Position numbers and translations under genes: made by a program. The notes under the pieces were generated by a model. The model had not been told where the DNA came from. It was given only the letters and a program-made list of their open reading frames with translations, and made no database searches. From contig NZ_QASO01000082.1 in NCBI RefSeq assembly GCF_003052605.1, positions 48,773 to 112,772 of the forward strand: a stretch of 64,000 nt of DNA, in the 5' to 3' direction. This DNA is from Ectopseudomonas oleovorans (GTDB lineage Bacteria > Pseudomonadota > Gammaproteobacteria > Pseudomonadales > Pseudomonadaceae). Of this stretch, positions 25,186-33,865 are shown piece after piece; the stretch's first letter is position 1; each line of letters begins with the position of its first letter.

Positions 25186-26193
25186 ATGACGCCACTCGCC
25201 GCCAAGCGCCCGCTGCAGCTGAACGACCAAGGTCAGCTGCGCCACTTCCTCTCACTCGACGGCCTGCCCCGCGAGCTGCTGACCGAAATCCTCGACACCG
25301 CCGACTCCTTCCTCGAAGTCGGCGCGCGCGCGGTGAAGAAAGTCCCACTGCTGCGCGGCAAGACCGTGTGCAACGTGTTCTTCGAGAACTCCACGCGCAC
25401 CCGCACCACCTTCGAGCTGGCCGCCCAGCGCCTGTCGGCCGACGTTATCAGCCTCAACGTCTCCACCAGCTCGACCAGCAAGGGCGAGACGCTGTTCGAC
25501 ACCCTGCGCAACCTCGAGGCCATGGCCGCCGACATCTTCGTCGTGCGCCATGCCGACTCCGGCGCCGCGCACTTTATCGCCGAGCACGTGTGCCCTAACC
25601 TGGCGATCATCAACGGTGGCGACGGCCGCCATGCGCACCCGACCCAGGGCATGCTCGACATGCTCACCATTCGCCGGCACAAGGGCGACTTCGAGAATCT
25701 GTCGGTGGCCATCGTCGGCGACATCCTGCACTCGCGGGTGGCACGCTCGAACATGCTGGCGCTGAAAACCCTGGGCTGCCCGGATATCCGCGTCATTGCG
25801 CCGAAGACCCTGCTGCCCGTCGGCCTGGAGGAAAGCTACGGCGTGCGCGTATTCAGTGATGCCAATGAAGGCCTCAAGGACGTCGACGTGGTGATCATGC
25901 TGCGCCTGCAGCGCGAGCGCATGCAGGGCGGCCTGCTGCCCAGCGAGGGCGAGTTCTACCGCCTGTTCGGCCTCACCGAGCAGCGCCTGAAACTGGCCAA
26001 GCCGGATGCCCTGGTGATGCACCCGGGCCCGATCAACCGCGGCGTGGAGATCGAGTCGGCAGTGGCTGACGGCCCGCAGTCGGTGATCCTCAACCAGGTC
26101 ACCTACGGCATCGCCATCCGCATGGCCGTGCTGTCGATGGCCATGAGCGGGCAGAATGCCCAACGTCAACTCAACGCCGAGGAGGCCAACTGA
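25186..26193 (+). CDS. pyrB: Aspartate carbamoyltransferase catalytic subunit
   Basis: The 335-residue enzyme condenses carbamoyl phosphate and aspartate, the first committed step of pyrimidine synthesis. Carbamoyl phosphate is bound by [18 protein letters not shown] and the Ser-Thr-Ser-Lys-Gly loop [10 protein letters not shown]; aspartate-side motifs are [19 protein letters not shown] and [11 protein letters not shown]. Pseudomonads use a dodecameric class A ATCase in which PyrB pairs with an inactive dihydroorotase-like PyrC'. Exactly such a gene follows, overlapping by one base. Confidence 0.96.
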   Translation: MTPLAAKRPLQLNDQGQLRHFLSLDGLPRELLTEILDTADSFLEVGARAVKKVPLLRGKTVCNVFFENSTRTRTTFELAAQRLSADVISLNVSTSSTSKGETLFDTLRNLEAMAADIFVVRHADSGAAHFIAEHVCPNLAIINGGDGRHAHPTQGMLDMLTIRRHKGDFENLSVAIVGDILHSRVARSNMLALKTLGCPDIRVIAPKTLLPVGLEESYGVRVFSDANEGLKDVDVVIMLRLQRERMQGGLLPSEGEFYRLFGLTEQRLKLAKPDALVMHPGPINRGVEIESAVADGPQSVILNQVTYGIAIRMAVLSMAMSGQNAQRQLNAEEAN

Positions 26194-27464
26194 TGCGTAC
26201 CGCAATCCTCGGCGCCCGCGTGATCGACCCGGCCAGCGGCCTGGATCAGGTCACTGACCTCTATATAGATGGCGGCAAGCTGGTCGCCACTGGTCAAGCG
26301 CCGGCCGGCTTCGTTGCCGACAACAGTCTCGACGCCCAAGGCCTTATCGCAGCGCCCGGCCTGGTCGACCTGTCGGTGGCCCTACGTGAGCCTGGCTATA
26401 GCCGCAAGGGCAGCATCGCCACGGAAACCCTGGCCGCTGCGGCCGGCGGCGTCACCAGCCTGTGCTGCCCACCGTTCACCAAGCCAGTGCTGGACACCTC
26501 GGCGGTGGCTGAGCTGATCCTCGACCGCGCCCGCGAAGCCGGACACACCAAGGTCTTCCCCATTGGCGCGCTGAGCAAGGGGCTGGCTGGCGAACAACTG
26601 GCCGAGCTGGTTGCCCTGCGCGATGCCGGTTGCGTCGCCTTCGGTAACGGCCTGGACAACTTCCGCAGCAGCCGCACCCTGCGCCGCGCGCTGGAATATG
26701 CGGCCACCTTCGACTTGCAGGTGATCTTCCATTCGCAGGATGCCGACCTGGCCGAAGGCGGGCTGGCGGATGAGGGCCCGACCGCCAGCTTCCTCGGCCT
26801 GGCCGGCATCCCGGAAACCGCCGAGACTGTGGCCCTGGCCCGCGACCTGCTGCTGGTGGAGCAGAGCGGCGTACGTGCGCACTTCAGCCAGATCACCAGC
26901 GCCCGTGGCGCCGAGCTGATCGCCGCCGCCCAGGCCCGTGGCCTGCCGGTGACCGCCGACGTGGCGCTGTACCAACTGATCCTCACCGACGAGGCGCTGA
27001 TCGATTTTTCCAGTCTCTATCACGTGCAGCCACCACTGCGCTCGCGTGCGGATCGCGATGGTCTGCGCGAAGCGGTAAAGGCCGGAGTGATCTCGGCCAT
27101 CGCCAGCCACCACCAACCGCACGAACGCGACGCCAAGCTGGCGCCCTTCGCCGCCACCGAGCCGGGCATCAGCAGCGTGCAACTGCAGCTGCCGCTGGCC
27201 ATGAGCCTGGTGCAGGACGGTCTGCTGGATCTGCCGACGCTGCTGGCGCGCCTGTCCAGCGGCCCGGCCAACGCATTGCGCCTGCCGGCCGGCAAGCTGA
27301 GCGTCGGCGGCGCTGCCGATATCGTGCTGTTCGATGCGCAGGCCTCCACCGTCGCCGGTGAGCAGTGGTACTCCAAGGGCAGCAACTGCCCGTTCATCGG
27401 CCATTGCCTGCCGGGCGCGGTGCGCTACACGCTGGTTGACGGGCATATCAGCTACCAGGCTTGA
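26193..27464 (+). CDS. pyrC': Non-catalytic dihydroorotase-like subunit PyrC' (PyrX)
   Basis: A 423-residue amidohydrolase-fold protein. Active dihydroorotases carry an HxH metal motif before LREPG; here the segment reads PGLVDLSVALREPG, with Ser61 and Ala63 in place of both histidines. The later DHAPH motif reads SHHQPH, so the catalytic Asp is lost as well. The fold is otherwise intact (IFHSQDADLAEGG, HFSQITSARGAELI). This matches the structural PyrC' that holds the Pseudomonas ATCase dodecamer together; a separate active dihydroorotase must exist elsewhere. It overlaps pyrB by one base. Confidence 0.9.
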   Translation: MRTAILGARVIDPASGLDQVTDLYIDGGKLVATGQAPAGFVADNSLDAQGLIAAPGLVDLSVALREPGYSRKGSIATETLAAAAGGVTSLCCPPFTKPVLDTSAVAELILDRAREAGHTKVFPIGALSKGLAGEQLAELVALRDAGCVAFGNGLDNFRSSRTLRRALEYAATFDLQVIFHSQDADLAEGGLADEGPTASFLGLAGIPETAETVALARDLLLVEQSGVRAHFSQITSARGAELIAAAQARGLPVTADVALYQLILTDEALIDFSSLYHVQPPLRSRADRDGLREAVKAGVISAIASHHQPHERDAKLAPFAATEPGISSVQLQLPLAMSLVQDGLLDLPTLLARLSSGPANALRLPAGKLSVGGAADIVLFDAQASTVAGEQWYSKGSNCPFIGHCLPGAVRYTLVDGHISYQA

Positions 27465-27904
27465 ATGAGTAGGGCGTACTCGCGAAGCAGTACGCCTTTG
27501 GCGGGAGTACTGGGCGTGAGCGGTGGTACCGAACGCTGCATGGGCCGGCGGACTGTTCGCTGGCGCTCCTGAGTCCGCCCTACGCCCTGAAAGCCCGGGT
27601 TTCAGTAGTCCTGGGCGTAAGTTGTGGTGCCACCGGCGGGCTGCTCGCTTCGCGAGCGAGGCCGCTCTACGGGTGGTGTTCCGAGCGGCCGGCGTCCCGG
27701 TTCGCTCTGCGCCCAACGACCAACTTCATCGTTCGCGACAAGCATCGCACTCGCCACGACATTGGACGAAGTAGTGACTCGACGGTCATGATCCACGTCA
27801 GGTTAGGCAGCCGAAATTTTCCAAATGCCACCGCCCTATGACCCCGCCCGCGCCCAAGGCGCCGGCCTGGCGTCGCGCTGGCCTTGTTCAGGAGCTTTTG
27901 AGTT
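27465..27904. other. 440-bp spacer at the synteny junction between pyrC' and fabY
   Basis: I see no credible gene here; the short open frames lack recognisable sequence. It holds GTAGGGCG-type palindromic repeats near 27475-27503 and a facing copy near 27565-27585, and a GCTCGC-TTC-GCGAGC hairpin near 27643-27657. A possible fabY promoter region follows around 27730-27880. AGGAG at about 27890 serves the fabY ATG. Gene order to the left follows PA04xx and to the right PA51xx of PAO1. Confidence 0.6.
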
Positions 27905-29812
27905 ATGTCGCGCTTACCTGTGATCGTGGGTTTTGGGGGTTACAACGCAGCCGGGCGCAGCTCCTTCCACCATGGTTTTCGCCGTACCGTGCAGGAGTCG
28001 CTGGAACCCCAGGCGCGCCAGGAAACCCTGGCCGGGCTGGCGCAGATGATGAAGCTGGTACGCGTGGTCGATGGCCAGTATCAGGATCAGGACGGCCAAG
28101 CACTGAGCCTGGCCGAGATCGAAAGCCGCTACGGCAAGGAGATTCTCGCCGGCACTCTGGTACGCCGCATCGAGAAGCAGCACCTGGACCCGGACGCCGC
28201 CCACTGGCAGAAGAGCATCGACGTCGCTCCCGCCAATGGTGCCAACCTGAGCTTCATCACCCAGCGCAAGCAACTGCCCGAGCCACTGCCGGCCAACTGG
28301 TCCGTAGAAGAGCTCGACGGCAATGAAGTGCGCGTCACCCTGCACGACAGCTGCGAATTCAAGGTCGACAGCTACCGCCCACTGGCGGTGAAGTCCGCCG
28401 GTCAGTTACCCACCGGGTTCGAGCCGAGCGAGCTGTACAACGCGCGTTTCCATCCGCGCGGCCTGGCCATGACCGTGGTCGGCGTCACTGACGCGCTGCG
28501 CTCGGTGGGCATCGACTGGCAGCGCATCGTCCAGCATGTCGCCCCGGACGAGATCGCCGTGTTTGCCAGCTGCATCATGAGCCAGCTCGACGAGAACGGC
28601 TTCGGCGGCATGATGCAGTCGCGCCTGAAAGGCGGTCGCGTTACCGCCAAGCAGCTGGCCCTGGGCCTCAATACCATGCCGGCGGACTTCATCAACGCCT
28701 ACGTGCTCGGCAGCGTCGGCACCACCGGCAGCATCACCGGTGCCTGCGCCACCTTCCTCTACAACCTGCAGAAGGGCATCGAGCAGATCGCCAGCGGCAA
28801 GGCACGCGTGGTGATCGTCGGCAGCAGCGAGGCACCGATCAACCAGGAATGCATCGAGGGTTACGGCGCTATGGGTGCGTTGGCCACCGAAGAAGGCCTG
28901 CGTCAGATCGAAGGCAAGAGCGACGTGGACTTCCGCCGCGCCAGCCGCCCGTTCGGCGACAACTGCGGCTTCACCCTGGCCGAAGCCTGCCAGTTCGTGG
29001 TGCTGATGGACGACGAACTGGCCTTGGAGCTGGGCGCCGACATTCACGGCGCGGTGCCGGACGTGTTCATCAACGCCGATGGTTTCAAGAAATCCATTTC
29101 CGCTCCCGGCCCGGGCAACTACCTGACCGTGGCCAAGGCCGTGGCCAGCGCCGTGCAACTGCTCGGCCTGGACGCCGTGCGCAACCGCAGCTTCGTCCAC
29201 GCCCATGGCTCCAGCACCCCGGCCAACCGTGTCACCGAGTCGGAGATTCTCGACCGCGTCGCGGCAACCTTCGGTATCGAGCAATGGCCGGTCACGGCGG
29301 TGAAGGCCTTCGTCGGCCACTCCCTGGCCACCGCCAGCGGCGACCAGGTGATCGCCGCGCTCGGCGCCTTCAGGTACGGCATCGTGCCGGGCATCAAGAC
29401 CATCGATGCGGTCGCCGCTGACGTGCATCAGGCTCATCTGAGCCTGTCCACCATCGATCGCAAAGTGGGTGACCACACGCTGGACGTGGCCTTCATCAAC
29501 TCCAAGGGCTTTGGCGGCAACAATGCCAGCGCCCTGGTGCTGGCCCCACACGTAGCCGAGCGCATGCTGCGCAAACGCCACGGCCAGGTCGCCTTCGACG
29601 CCTACCTGGCGCGCCGCGAGAGCACCCGTGCCGCCGCTGCCGCGTACGATCAGCTTGCCCTGCAGGGCAAGCTGGACATCATCTACAACTTCGGCAACGA
29701 CATGATCGACGACCAGGCGATCTCCATCACCACCGAAGAAGTGAAGGTGCCGGGCTTCGACCAGCCACTGGTGTTCCGGAAGGACGCTCGTTACAGCGAT
29801 ATGCTCGATTGA
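27905..29812 (+). CDS. fabY: FabY-type beta-ketoacyl-ACP synthase
   Basis: The 635-residue synthase is longer than FabB, FabF or FabH (310-415) and fits FabY, the enzyme that condenses acetyl-CoA with malonyl-ACP to start fatty acid synthesis in P. aeruginosa, replacing FabH in that role. It opens with MSRLPVIVGFGGYNAAGRSSF. The active-site Cys281 is in TGACATFLYN; the two histidines are in FVHAHGSSTPANRVTESE and AFVGHSLATASG, with the lysine just before in AVKAF. AGGAG lies before the ATG. It stands alone, followed by a REP pair and the opposite-strand cysQ. Confidence 0.94.
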   Translation: MSRLPVIVGFGGYNAAGRSSFHHGFRRTVQESLEPQARQETLAGLAQMMKLVRVVDGQYQDQDGQALSLAEIESRYGKEILAGTLVRRIEKQHLDPDAAHWQKSIDVAPANGANLSFITQRKQLPEPLPANWSVEELDGNEVRVTLHDSCEFKVDSYRPLAVKSAGQLPTGFEPSELYNARFHPRGLAMTVVGVTDALRSVGIDWQRIVQHVAPDEIAVFASCIMSQLDENGFGGMMQSRLKGGRVTAKQLALGLNTMPADFINAYVLGSVGTTGSITGACATFLYNLQKGIEQIASGKARVVIVGSSEAPINQECIEGYGAMGALATEEGLRQIEGKSDVDFRRASRPFGDNCGFTLAEACQFVVLMDDELALELGADIHGAVPDVFINADGFKKSISAPGPGNYLTVAKAVASAVQLLGLDAVRNRSFVHAHGSSTPANRVTESEILDRVAATFGIEQWPVTAVKAFVGHSLATASGDQVIAALGAFRYGIVPGIKTIDAVAADVHQAHLSLSTIDRKVGDHTLDVAFINSKGFGGNNASALVLAPHVAERMLRKRHGQVAFDAYLARRESTRAAAAAYDQLALQGKLDIIYNFGNDMIDDQAISITTEEVKVPGFDQPLVFRKDARYSDMLD

Positions 29813-29837
29813 GCGAAGCAGCAACGACGCACAAACC

Positions 29838-29903
29838 GTAGGAGCGAGCTCTGCTCGCGAAGCTTCTGGGTCACCAGGGTTCGCGAGCAGAGCTCGCTCC
29901 TAC
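29838..29903. repeat. Paired REP element (REPIN) after fabY
   Basis: Two 24-bp arms beginning GTAGGAGCGAGCTCTGCTCG (29838-29861 and, inverted, 29880-29903) are perfect complements with an 18-base spacer. They lie between the convergent genes fabY and cysQ. Closely related pairs occur at 41304-41370, 47103-47162 and 51737-51797. Confidence 0.85.
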
Positions 29904-29919
29904 AGGTAAAGTGTCAAGG

Positions 29920-30738
29920 CTACAGACTACGCGCCAGCTCGATCAGCTCGCCACGCCACTCGGCGGCGGCCGGCAAGGCCAGAAACGAGGGGTTGAGAAA
30001 GGATTCGCGCGCCTCGTAGGTCAGCACTTCGCCGGCCAGATTCAGCACTTCGCCACCCGCCCCTTCCAGCACGCCCTGTGCCGCGGCGGTGTCCCACTGC
30101 GAGGTAGGCGCCAGACGCGGGTAGCAGTCGGCATTGCCTTCGGCCAGCAGACAGAACTTCAGCGAACTGCCGATATTGGCCAGCGCCGGCTCGCCGAAAC
30201 GCGCGGAAAGCCCCACCAGCAGAGTTTCCTGCGCGGCGCTGGAGTGACGTTTGCTGGCTACCAGGGTGAAACCCTGCGCAGGCGCCAGGCGCACGCTGAT
30301 CGAATACTCCTTGCCCGGCACGTCGCTACACCAGGCGCCCAGACCAGCGCCGCCGTAATAGCAGCGGCCATTGGCGGGAATACCCACCACACCGAAGACC
30401 ACTCGTCCCTGTTCGATCAACGCGACATTGACCGTGAACTCTTCGGAGCCGGCGATGAATTCCTTGGTGCCATCGAGCGGATCGACCAGCCACCAACGCG
30501 TCCAGGCGGCGCGCTCAGCCAGCGGAATGTCGGCGGCCTCCTCCGACAGCACCGGCACCTCCGGCGCCAGCGCCTGCAGGCCATCGAGCAGGATATGGTG
30601 CGCGGCCAGGTCGGCGGCGGTCACCGGCGAGGCATCGGCCTTCTCCGTCACCGCCACATCGCTGCGCCAGTACGGCAGGGTCGCCGCGCCGGCGGCACGA
30701 ACCAGGTCGATTACCTTGGGGATGTAGGGATGGCTCAT
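29920..30738 (-). CDS. cysQ: 3'(2'),5'-bisphosphate nucleotidase CysQ
   Basis: The 272-residue inositol-phosphatase-fold enzyme removes the 3' phosphate from PAP, recycling the by-product of sulfate assimilation. Metal-binding motifs are complete: the acidic LSEEAAD segment, WWLVDPLDGTKEF and the C-terminal WDTAAAQGVLEGAGG. It overlaps the end of nudE by 4 bases (ATGA), so both come from one message. Confidence 0.92.
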   Translation of the reverse strand: MSHPYIPKVIDLVRAAGAATLPYWRSDVAVTEKADASPVTAADLAAHHILLDGLQALAPEVPVLSEEAADIPLAERAAWTRWWLVDPLDGTKEFIAGSEEFTVNVALIEQGRVVFGVVGIPANGRCYYGGAGLGAWCSDVPGKEYSISVRLAPAQGFTLVASKRHSSAAQETLLVGLSARFGEPALANIGSSLKFCLLAEGNADCYPRLAPTSQWDTAAAQGVLEGAGGEVLNLAGEVLTYEARESFLNPSFLALPAAAEWRGELIELARSL

Positions 30739-31301
30739 GGACGGTACTCCCCGCGCTGAGTCAGCAGGTCGCGCACCAGGTACAGCGCCGCCAGTGCGCG
30801 GCCTTCACTGAACTGTTCGTGCTTGGCCAGGCTGGACAGCTCGCGCAGGCTGATGCGGTCGACCCGCATCGGCTCGGGCTCGTCACCCGGCAGGCGCTCT
30901 TCATACAGATTGCGCGCCAGCACCACCTGAATCTTCTGGCTCATGTAACCAGGCGACAGGCTCAGTTCGGTGATGTACTCCAGTTCGTGCGCGCCGAAAC
31001 CGGCCTCTTCCTTGAGCTCGCGGTTGGCTGCCACCAACACGTCTTCACCCGGCTCGATCAGGCCTTTGGGCAGCGACAGCTGGTAATCATCGGTGCCGCC
31101 GCAATACTCCTCGATCAGCACCGCGTGCTCGGCGTCGAGCATCGCCACCACCATCACCGCACCATGGCCGGAACCCTTGCCGACCAGTCGCTCATAGGTG
31201 CGCTCAGCGCCATTGGAGAAGCGCAACTGCACTTGCTCGACACGAAACAGGCGGCTGCTGGCGACGATTTCGCGGGCGAGGACCGTGGGTTTTTGGCGCA
31301 T
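30735..31301 (-). CDS. nudE: ADP compounds hydrolase NudE
   Basis: The 188-residue Nudix hydrolase acts on ADP-ribose, NADH or Ap3A-type substrates. The Nudix box is complete: G-x5-E-x7-REUxEExGU appears as GLIEPGEDVLVAANRELKEE followed by AGF. The ATG giving MRQKPTV was chosen; the 15 codons upstream in the longest frame run into a repeat element. It is the first gene of the nudE-cysQ pair and diverges from the yrfG-like gene. Confidence 0.9.
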   Translation of the reverse strand: MRQKPTVLAREIVASSRLFRVEQVQLRFSNGAERTYERLVGKGSGHGAVMVVAMLDAEHAVLIEEYCGGTDDYQLSLPKGLIEPGEDVLVAANRELKEEAGFGAHELEYITELSLSPGYMSQKIQVVLARNLYEERLPGDEPEPMRVDRISLRELSSLAKHEQFSEGRALAALYLVRDLLTQRGEYRP

Positions 31302-31314
31302 GGAACGACTCCTT

Positions 31315-31455
31315 AGCAGGTCGTTGAAAACTACCTGCGTTGGCAATACTGCGTTAAAAACGCCCTCAAAATGCTCATTTACAATCGTAAACTCCGCTTT
31401 TTCGGCCGTTTTTGCCTTGTCTTGCCTGCCTCGCCGACGTTTTCAACGGCCTGCT
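31315..31455. repeat. Structured intergenic hairpin element, copy 2
   Basis: The 17-bp ends (AGCAGGTCGTTGAAAAC, 31315-31331, and its complement at 31439-31455) match at 16 of 17 positions. Inner arms AAAAACGCCC (31356-31365) and GGCCGTTTTT (31404-31413) pair, with an apical TTTAC/GTAAA hairpin (31378-31391). Compared with copy 1 the inner stem has changed from AAAAACAGGC to AAAAACGCCC with a matching change on the other arm. It lies between the divergent nudE and the nucleotidase gene. Confidence 0.75.
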
Positions 31456-31567
31456 AGCGTGACCTGGCGGGTTATCATACCGCGGCTTTTCCGATTATCC
31501 CCGGCGCAGATTGCACGTTCGCGACGCAGGCCGGCAGATTCACGACCTTCGAGCGCAAGACGACCCC

Positions 31568-32248
31568 ATGCCCCCACTGCCCTGGCACCAGATCGACACC
31601 GTCCTGCTGGATATGGACGGCACCCTGCTCGACCTGCACTTCGACAACCACTTCTGGCTCACCCACCTGCCGCAGCGCTACGCCGAGCACCACGGCCTCA
31701 GCCTGGCGCTGGCCGAGGCCGAGCTGCTGCCGCTGTTTCGCCAGCATGCCGGTACGCTGAACTGGTACTGCACCGACTTCTGGAGCCGCGAGCTGCGGCT
31801 GTCGATCCGTGACCTCAAGCGCGAGGTCGCCCACCTGATCGCCCTGCGCGCGGATGCCGAGCTGTTTCTGCGCGCCCTGCGCGAAGCTGGCAAGCGCGTG
31901 GTGCTGATCACCAACGCGCACCGCGACTCACTGTCACTGAAACTGGAACGCGTCGAGCTGGCGCCCTGGTTCGAACGCCTGATCAGCTCCCACGACTACG
32001 GTTTCCCCAAGGAGGATCAGCAGTTCTGGTTCGCCCTGCGCCAGGATGTCGACTTCGACCCTGCGAGGGCCCTGTTCATCGACGACAGCCTGCCGATCCT
32101 GCGTAGCGCCGGACGCTTTGGCGTCGCCCATCTGCTCGCCGTGCGCCAACCAGACAGCCAGGCCGGGCCTAAAGATACCGAGGAGTTCGCCGCAGTGGGG
32201 GACTACCGGGAGTTGGTGCACGGACTGCCTGCGACGCCCTCACTGTAG
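31568..32248 (+). CDS. yrfG: GMP/IMP nucleotidase, HAD family (YrfG-like)
   Basis: A 226-residue HAD phosphatase. Motif I is DTVLLDMDGTLLDLHFDN with the nucleophile Asp, motif II VLITNAHRDS, motif III a lysine in GFPKEDQQFW, and motif IV FIDDSLPILRSA. Homologues dephosphorylate purine nucleoside monophosphates. The start MPPLPWHQ was chosen 19 codons inside the longest frame because homology begins there. The stop TAG is contributed by the GTAGGAG start of a REP-like repeat. Confidence 0.85.
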   Translation: MPPLPWHQIDTVLLDMDGTLLDLHFDNHFWLTHLPQRYAEHHGLSLALAEAELLPLFRQHAGTLNWYCTDFWSRELRLSIRDLKREVAHLIALRADAELFLRALREAGKRVVLITNAHRDSLSLKLERVELAPWFERLISSHDYGFPKEDQQFWFALRQDVDFDPARALFIDDSLPILRSAGRFGVAHLLAVRQPDSQAGPKDTEEFAAVGDYRELVHGLPATPSL

Positions 32249-32269
32249 GAGCCGGCTTGCCGGCGATCG
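32245..32269. repeat. Single REP-like palindrome at the yrfG stop codon
   Basis: The sequence begins GTAGGAGCCGGCTTGCCGGC and contains the GCCGGC-TT-GCCGGC palindrome. Its TAG is the stop of the nucleotidase gene. No partner in inverted orientation is present nearby. Confidence 0.65.
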
Positions 32270-32323
32270 TGAATGATGCCGATCGCCGCCAAGGCCAAGC
32301 CCCCGCCGCACCTGAGCGCGGGT

Positions 32324-32761
32324 TTAGTCAGGAATCCGCAATACCTGCCCCGGATAAATCTTGTCCGGGTGACTGAGCATCGGCTTGTTGGCCTCGAATA
32401 TCTTCATGTAGGCGTTGGCATTGCCGTACTCGGCCTTGGCAATCGCACTCAGCGTGTCGCCCTTCTTGACCGTGACGAAGCGCGCTTCAGGCGCGGGCGT
32501 GGTCACGCTGATCTGATCATCGACCTCACCGACACCGGCCACGTTGCCCAGCGCCAGGAGAATCTTTTCCTTCTCTTCCTGGCTGGCCACTTCGCCGCGA
32601 GCGATGACCTTGTCGCCCTCGACGCTGACCTCGATGTTCGGGTTGCCCAGGCCAACCTTGGCAACATGTTCCTTGAGCGATTCGGCGGCCTGCGCCTCCT
32701 GACCCACCAGTGACTCCCAGAGTTTGACCCCGGCGTCTTTGACAAAGGCAAACAGACTCAT
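32324..32761 (-). CDS. BON and LysM domain protein (YgaU/Kbp-like)
   Basis: The 145-residue product has a BON domain at about residues 20-85 (EHVAKVGLGNPNIEVSVEGDKVIARGE) and a C-terminal LysM at about 97-144 (VKKGDTLSAIAKAEYGNANAYMKIFEANKP, ending YPGQVLRIP). E. coli YgaU (Kbp) is a potassium-binding protein needed for growth in high potassium. There is no signal peptide (MSLFAFVKDAG), as in that family. The start MSLF was used, 12 codons inside the longest frame. A CCGGGC/GCCCGG hairpin (32790-32806) stands in its leader. Confidence 0.88.
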   Translation of the reverse strand: MSLFAFVKDAGVKLWESLVGQEAQAAESLKEHVAKVGLGNPNIEVSVEGDKVIARGEVASQEEKEKILLALGNVAGVGEVDDQISVTTPAPEARFVTVKKGDTLSAIAKAEYGNANAYMKIFEANKPMLSHPDKIYPGQVLRIPD

Positions 32762-32880
32762 GGCAATTCCTCTCGTTCCTTGCGAATGACCGGGCAAAGC
32801 GCCCGGAGACCAAAGTCTAGTTCAGGAAACACCCCTGATTAGCGTTCGCGCATTAGAATCCGGGCAAACCAGGAGCCCCC

Positions 32881-33768
32881 ATGGATATAAAGCAGCTCAA
32901 ATTTCTCATCGCCCTCGACGAGACCCGCCACTTCGGTCAGGCCGCTGCGCGCTGCCACGTGACCCAACCGACGCTGTCCATGCGCTTGCGCCAACTGGAA
33001 GACGAGCTGGGTCTGGAGCTGGTCCGTCGCGGCCAGCGTTTCGAGGGCTTCAGCGCCGAAGGTGAGCGTATCCTGGCCTGGGCACGCAGTGTGCTGGCCG
33101 CACAGGATGGCCTGCTCGCCGAAGCTGCAGCCTGTCGTGGGCACCTGGTGGGCACCCTGCGCCTGGGCGTGGTGCCGCTGGCCAGTTTCGACCCGATGCG
33201 CCTGATCAGTCTGTTCGCCGAGCGTCACCCCGGGCTGCGTTTCCAGTTGCACGCGCTGAGCAGCGATCAGATTCTCGAGGGGCTGGTACGTAATCAGCTC
33301 GACCTTGGCCTGTCCTATCTTGACCGCCTCGACCGCGAGCACTTCGCCAGCCTGGAGCTGGCCGAAGCACGCATGGGCCTGCTCTACGATCAGCGGCATT
33401 TCCACTTCGTCAGCAGCAGCCTGCGCTGGGAGCAGTTGGCCAACCTGCCCCTGGGCCTGCTCTCCACCGGCATGCACTTTCGCCTGTCCATCGATCACAG
33501 CTTCCGTGCTCGCGGCCTGAGCCCGCAGGTACGCCTGGAGGCCGATGCCGTGCACCACCTGACTCAAGCGGTCAGCGCCGGGCTGTGCTGCAGCGTCATG
33601 CCATTACCGGCCGACGGTGCACCGACCGACGGTCATCTGCGCCTGCTACCCATCGAGGACGCTCATACCCTGGCACCTCAGGGCCTGATCATGCGCCGCG
33701 GCGCCCCTGCCTCACCGCTCGCGCAAGCCTGCTTCGAAGAGGCACGGGAGTGGCTGGCGGACGCTTGA
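32881..33768 (+). CDS. LysR-family transcriptional regulator
   Basis: The 295-residue regulator has an N-terminal winged helix-turn-helix (MDIKQLKFLIALDETRHFGQ, then QPTLSMRLRQLEDELGLELV) and a C-terminal substrate-binding-like domain from about residue 90. It is of the OxyR-like length class but lacks a visible pair of redox cysteines placed as in OxyR; the cysteines C25, C108 and C235-C236 are not in the right context. It sits just before fdhD and a YdeP-like oxidoreductase on the same strand, so local control of those genes is plausible but unproven. Confidence 0.85.
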   Translation: MDIKQLKFLIALDETRHFGQAAARCHVTQPTLSMRLRQLEDELGLELVRRGQRFEGFSAEGERILAWARSVLAAQDGLLAEAAACRGHLVGTLRLGVVPLASFDPMRLISLFAERHPGLRFQLHALSSDQILEGLVRNQLDLGLSYLDRLDREHFASLELAEARMGLLYDQRHFHFVSSSLRWEQLANLPLGLLSTGMHFRLSIDHSFRARGLSPQVRLEADAVHHLTQAVSAGLCCSVMPLPADGAPTDGHLRLLPIEDAHTLAPQGLIMRRGAPASPLAQACFEEAREWLADA

Positions 33769-33865
33769 TAGATTTGCTCGATCAACACATCAAAGCCAAC
33801 GATTAGACGCTCCTCGCCCATGGGCCTAGGCTTAGCTGTGTCAATCTGTCACAGAGCGCGCCTCG

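Noticed and set aside
27465..27904. Small genes or a riboswitch in the pyrC'-fabY spacer
   Set aside because: Short frames on either strand lack recognisable sequence, and the structure there is explained by short palindromic repeats.
29838..29903. REP pair as the fabY terminator
   Set aside because: The arms pair well but there is no T-run on either strand; the same unit occurs at several other places, so it is listed as a repeat.
33835..33854. CTGTG-N9-CACAG inverted repeat before fdhD as a CRP/Vfr or LysR site
   Set aside because: The spacing is wrong for CRP (N6) and the match is only 5 bp per arm; too common to claim.
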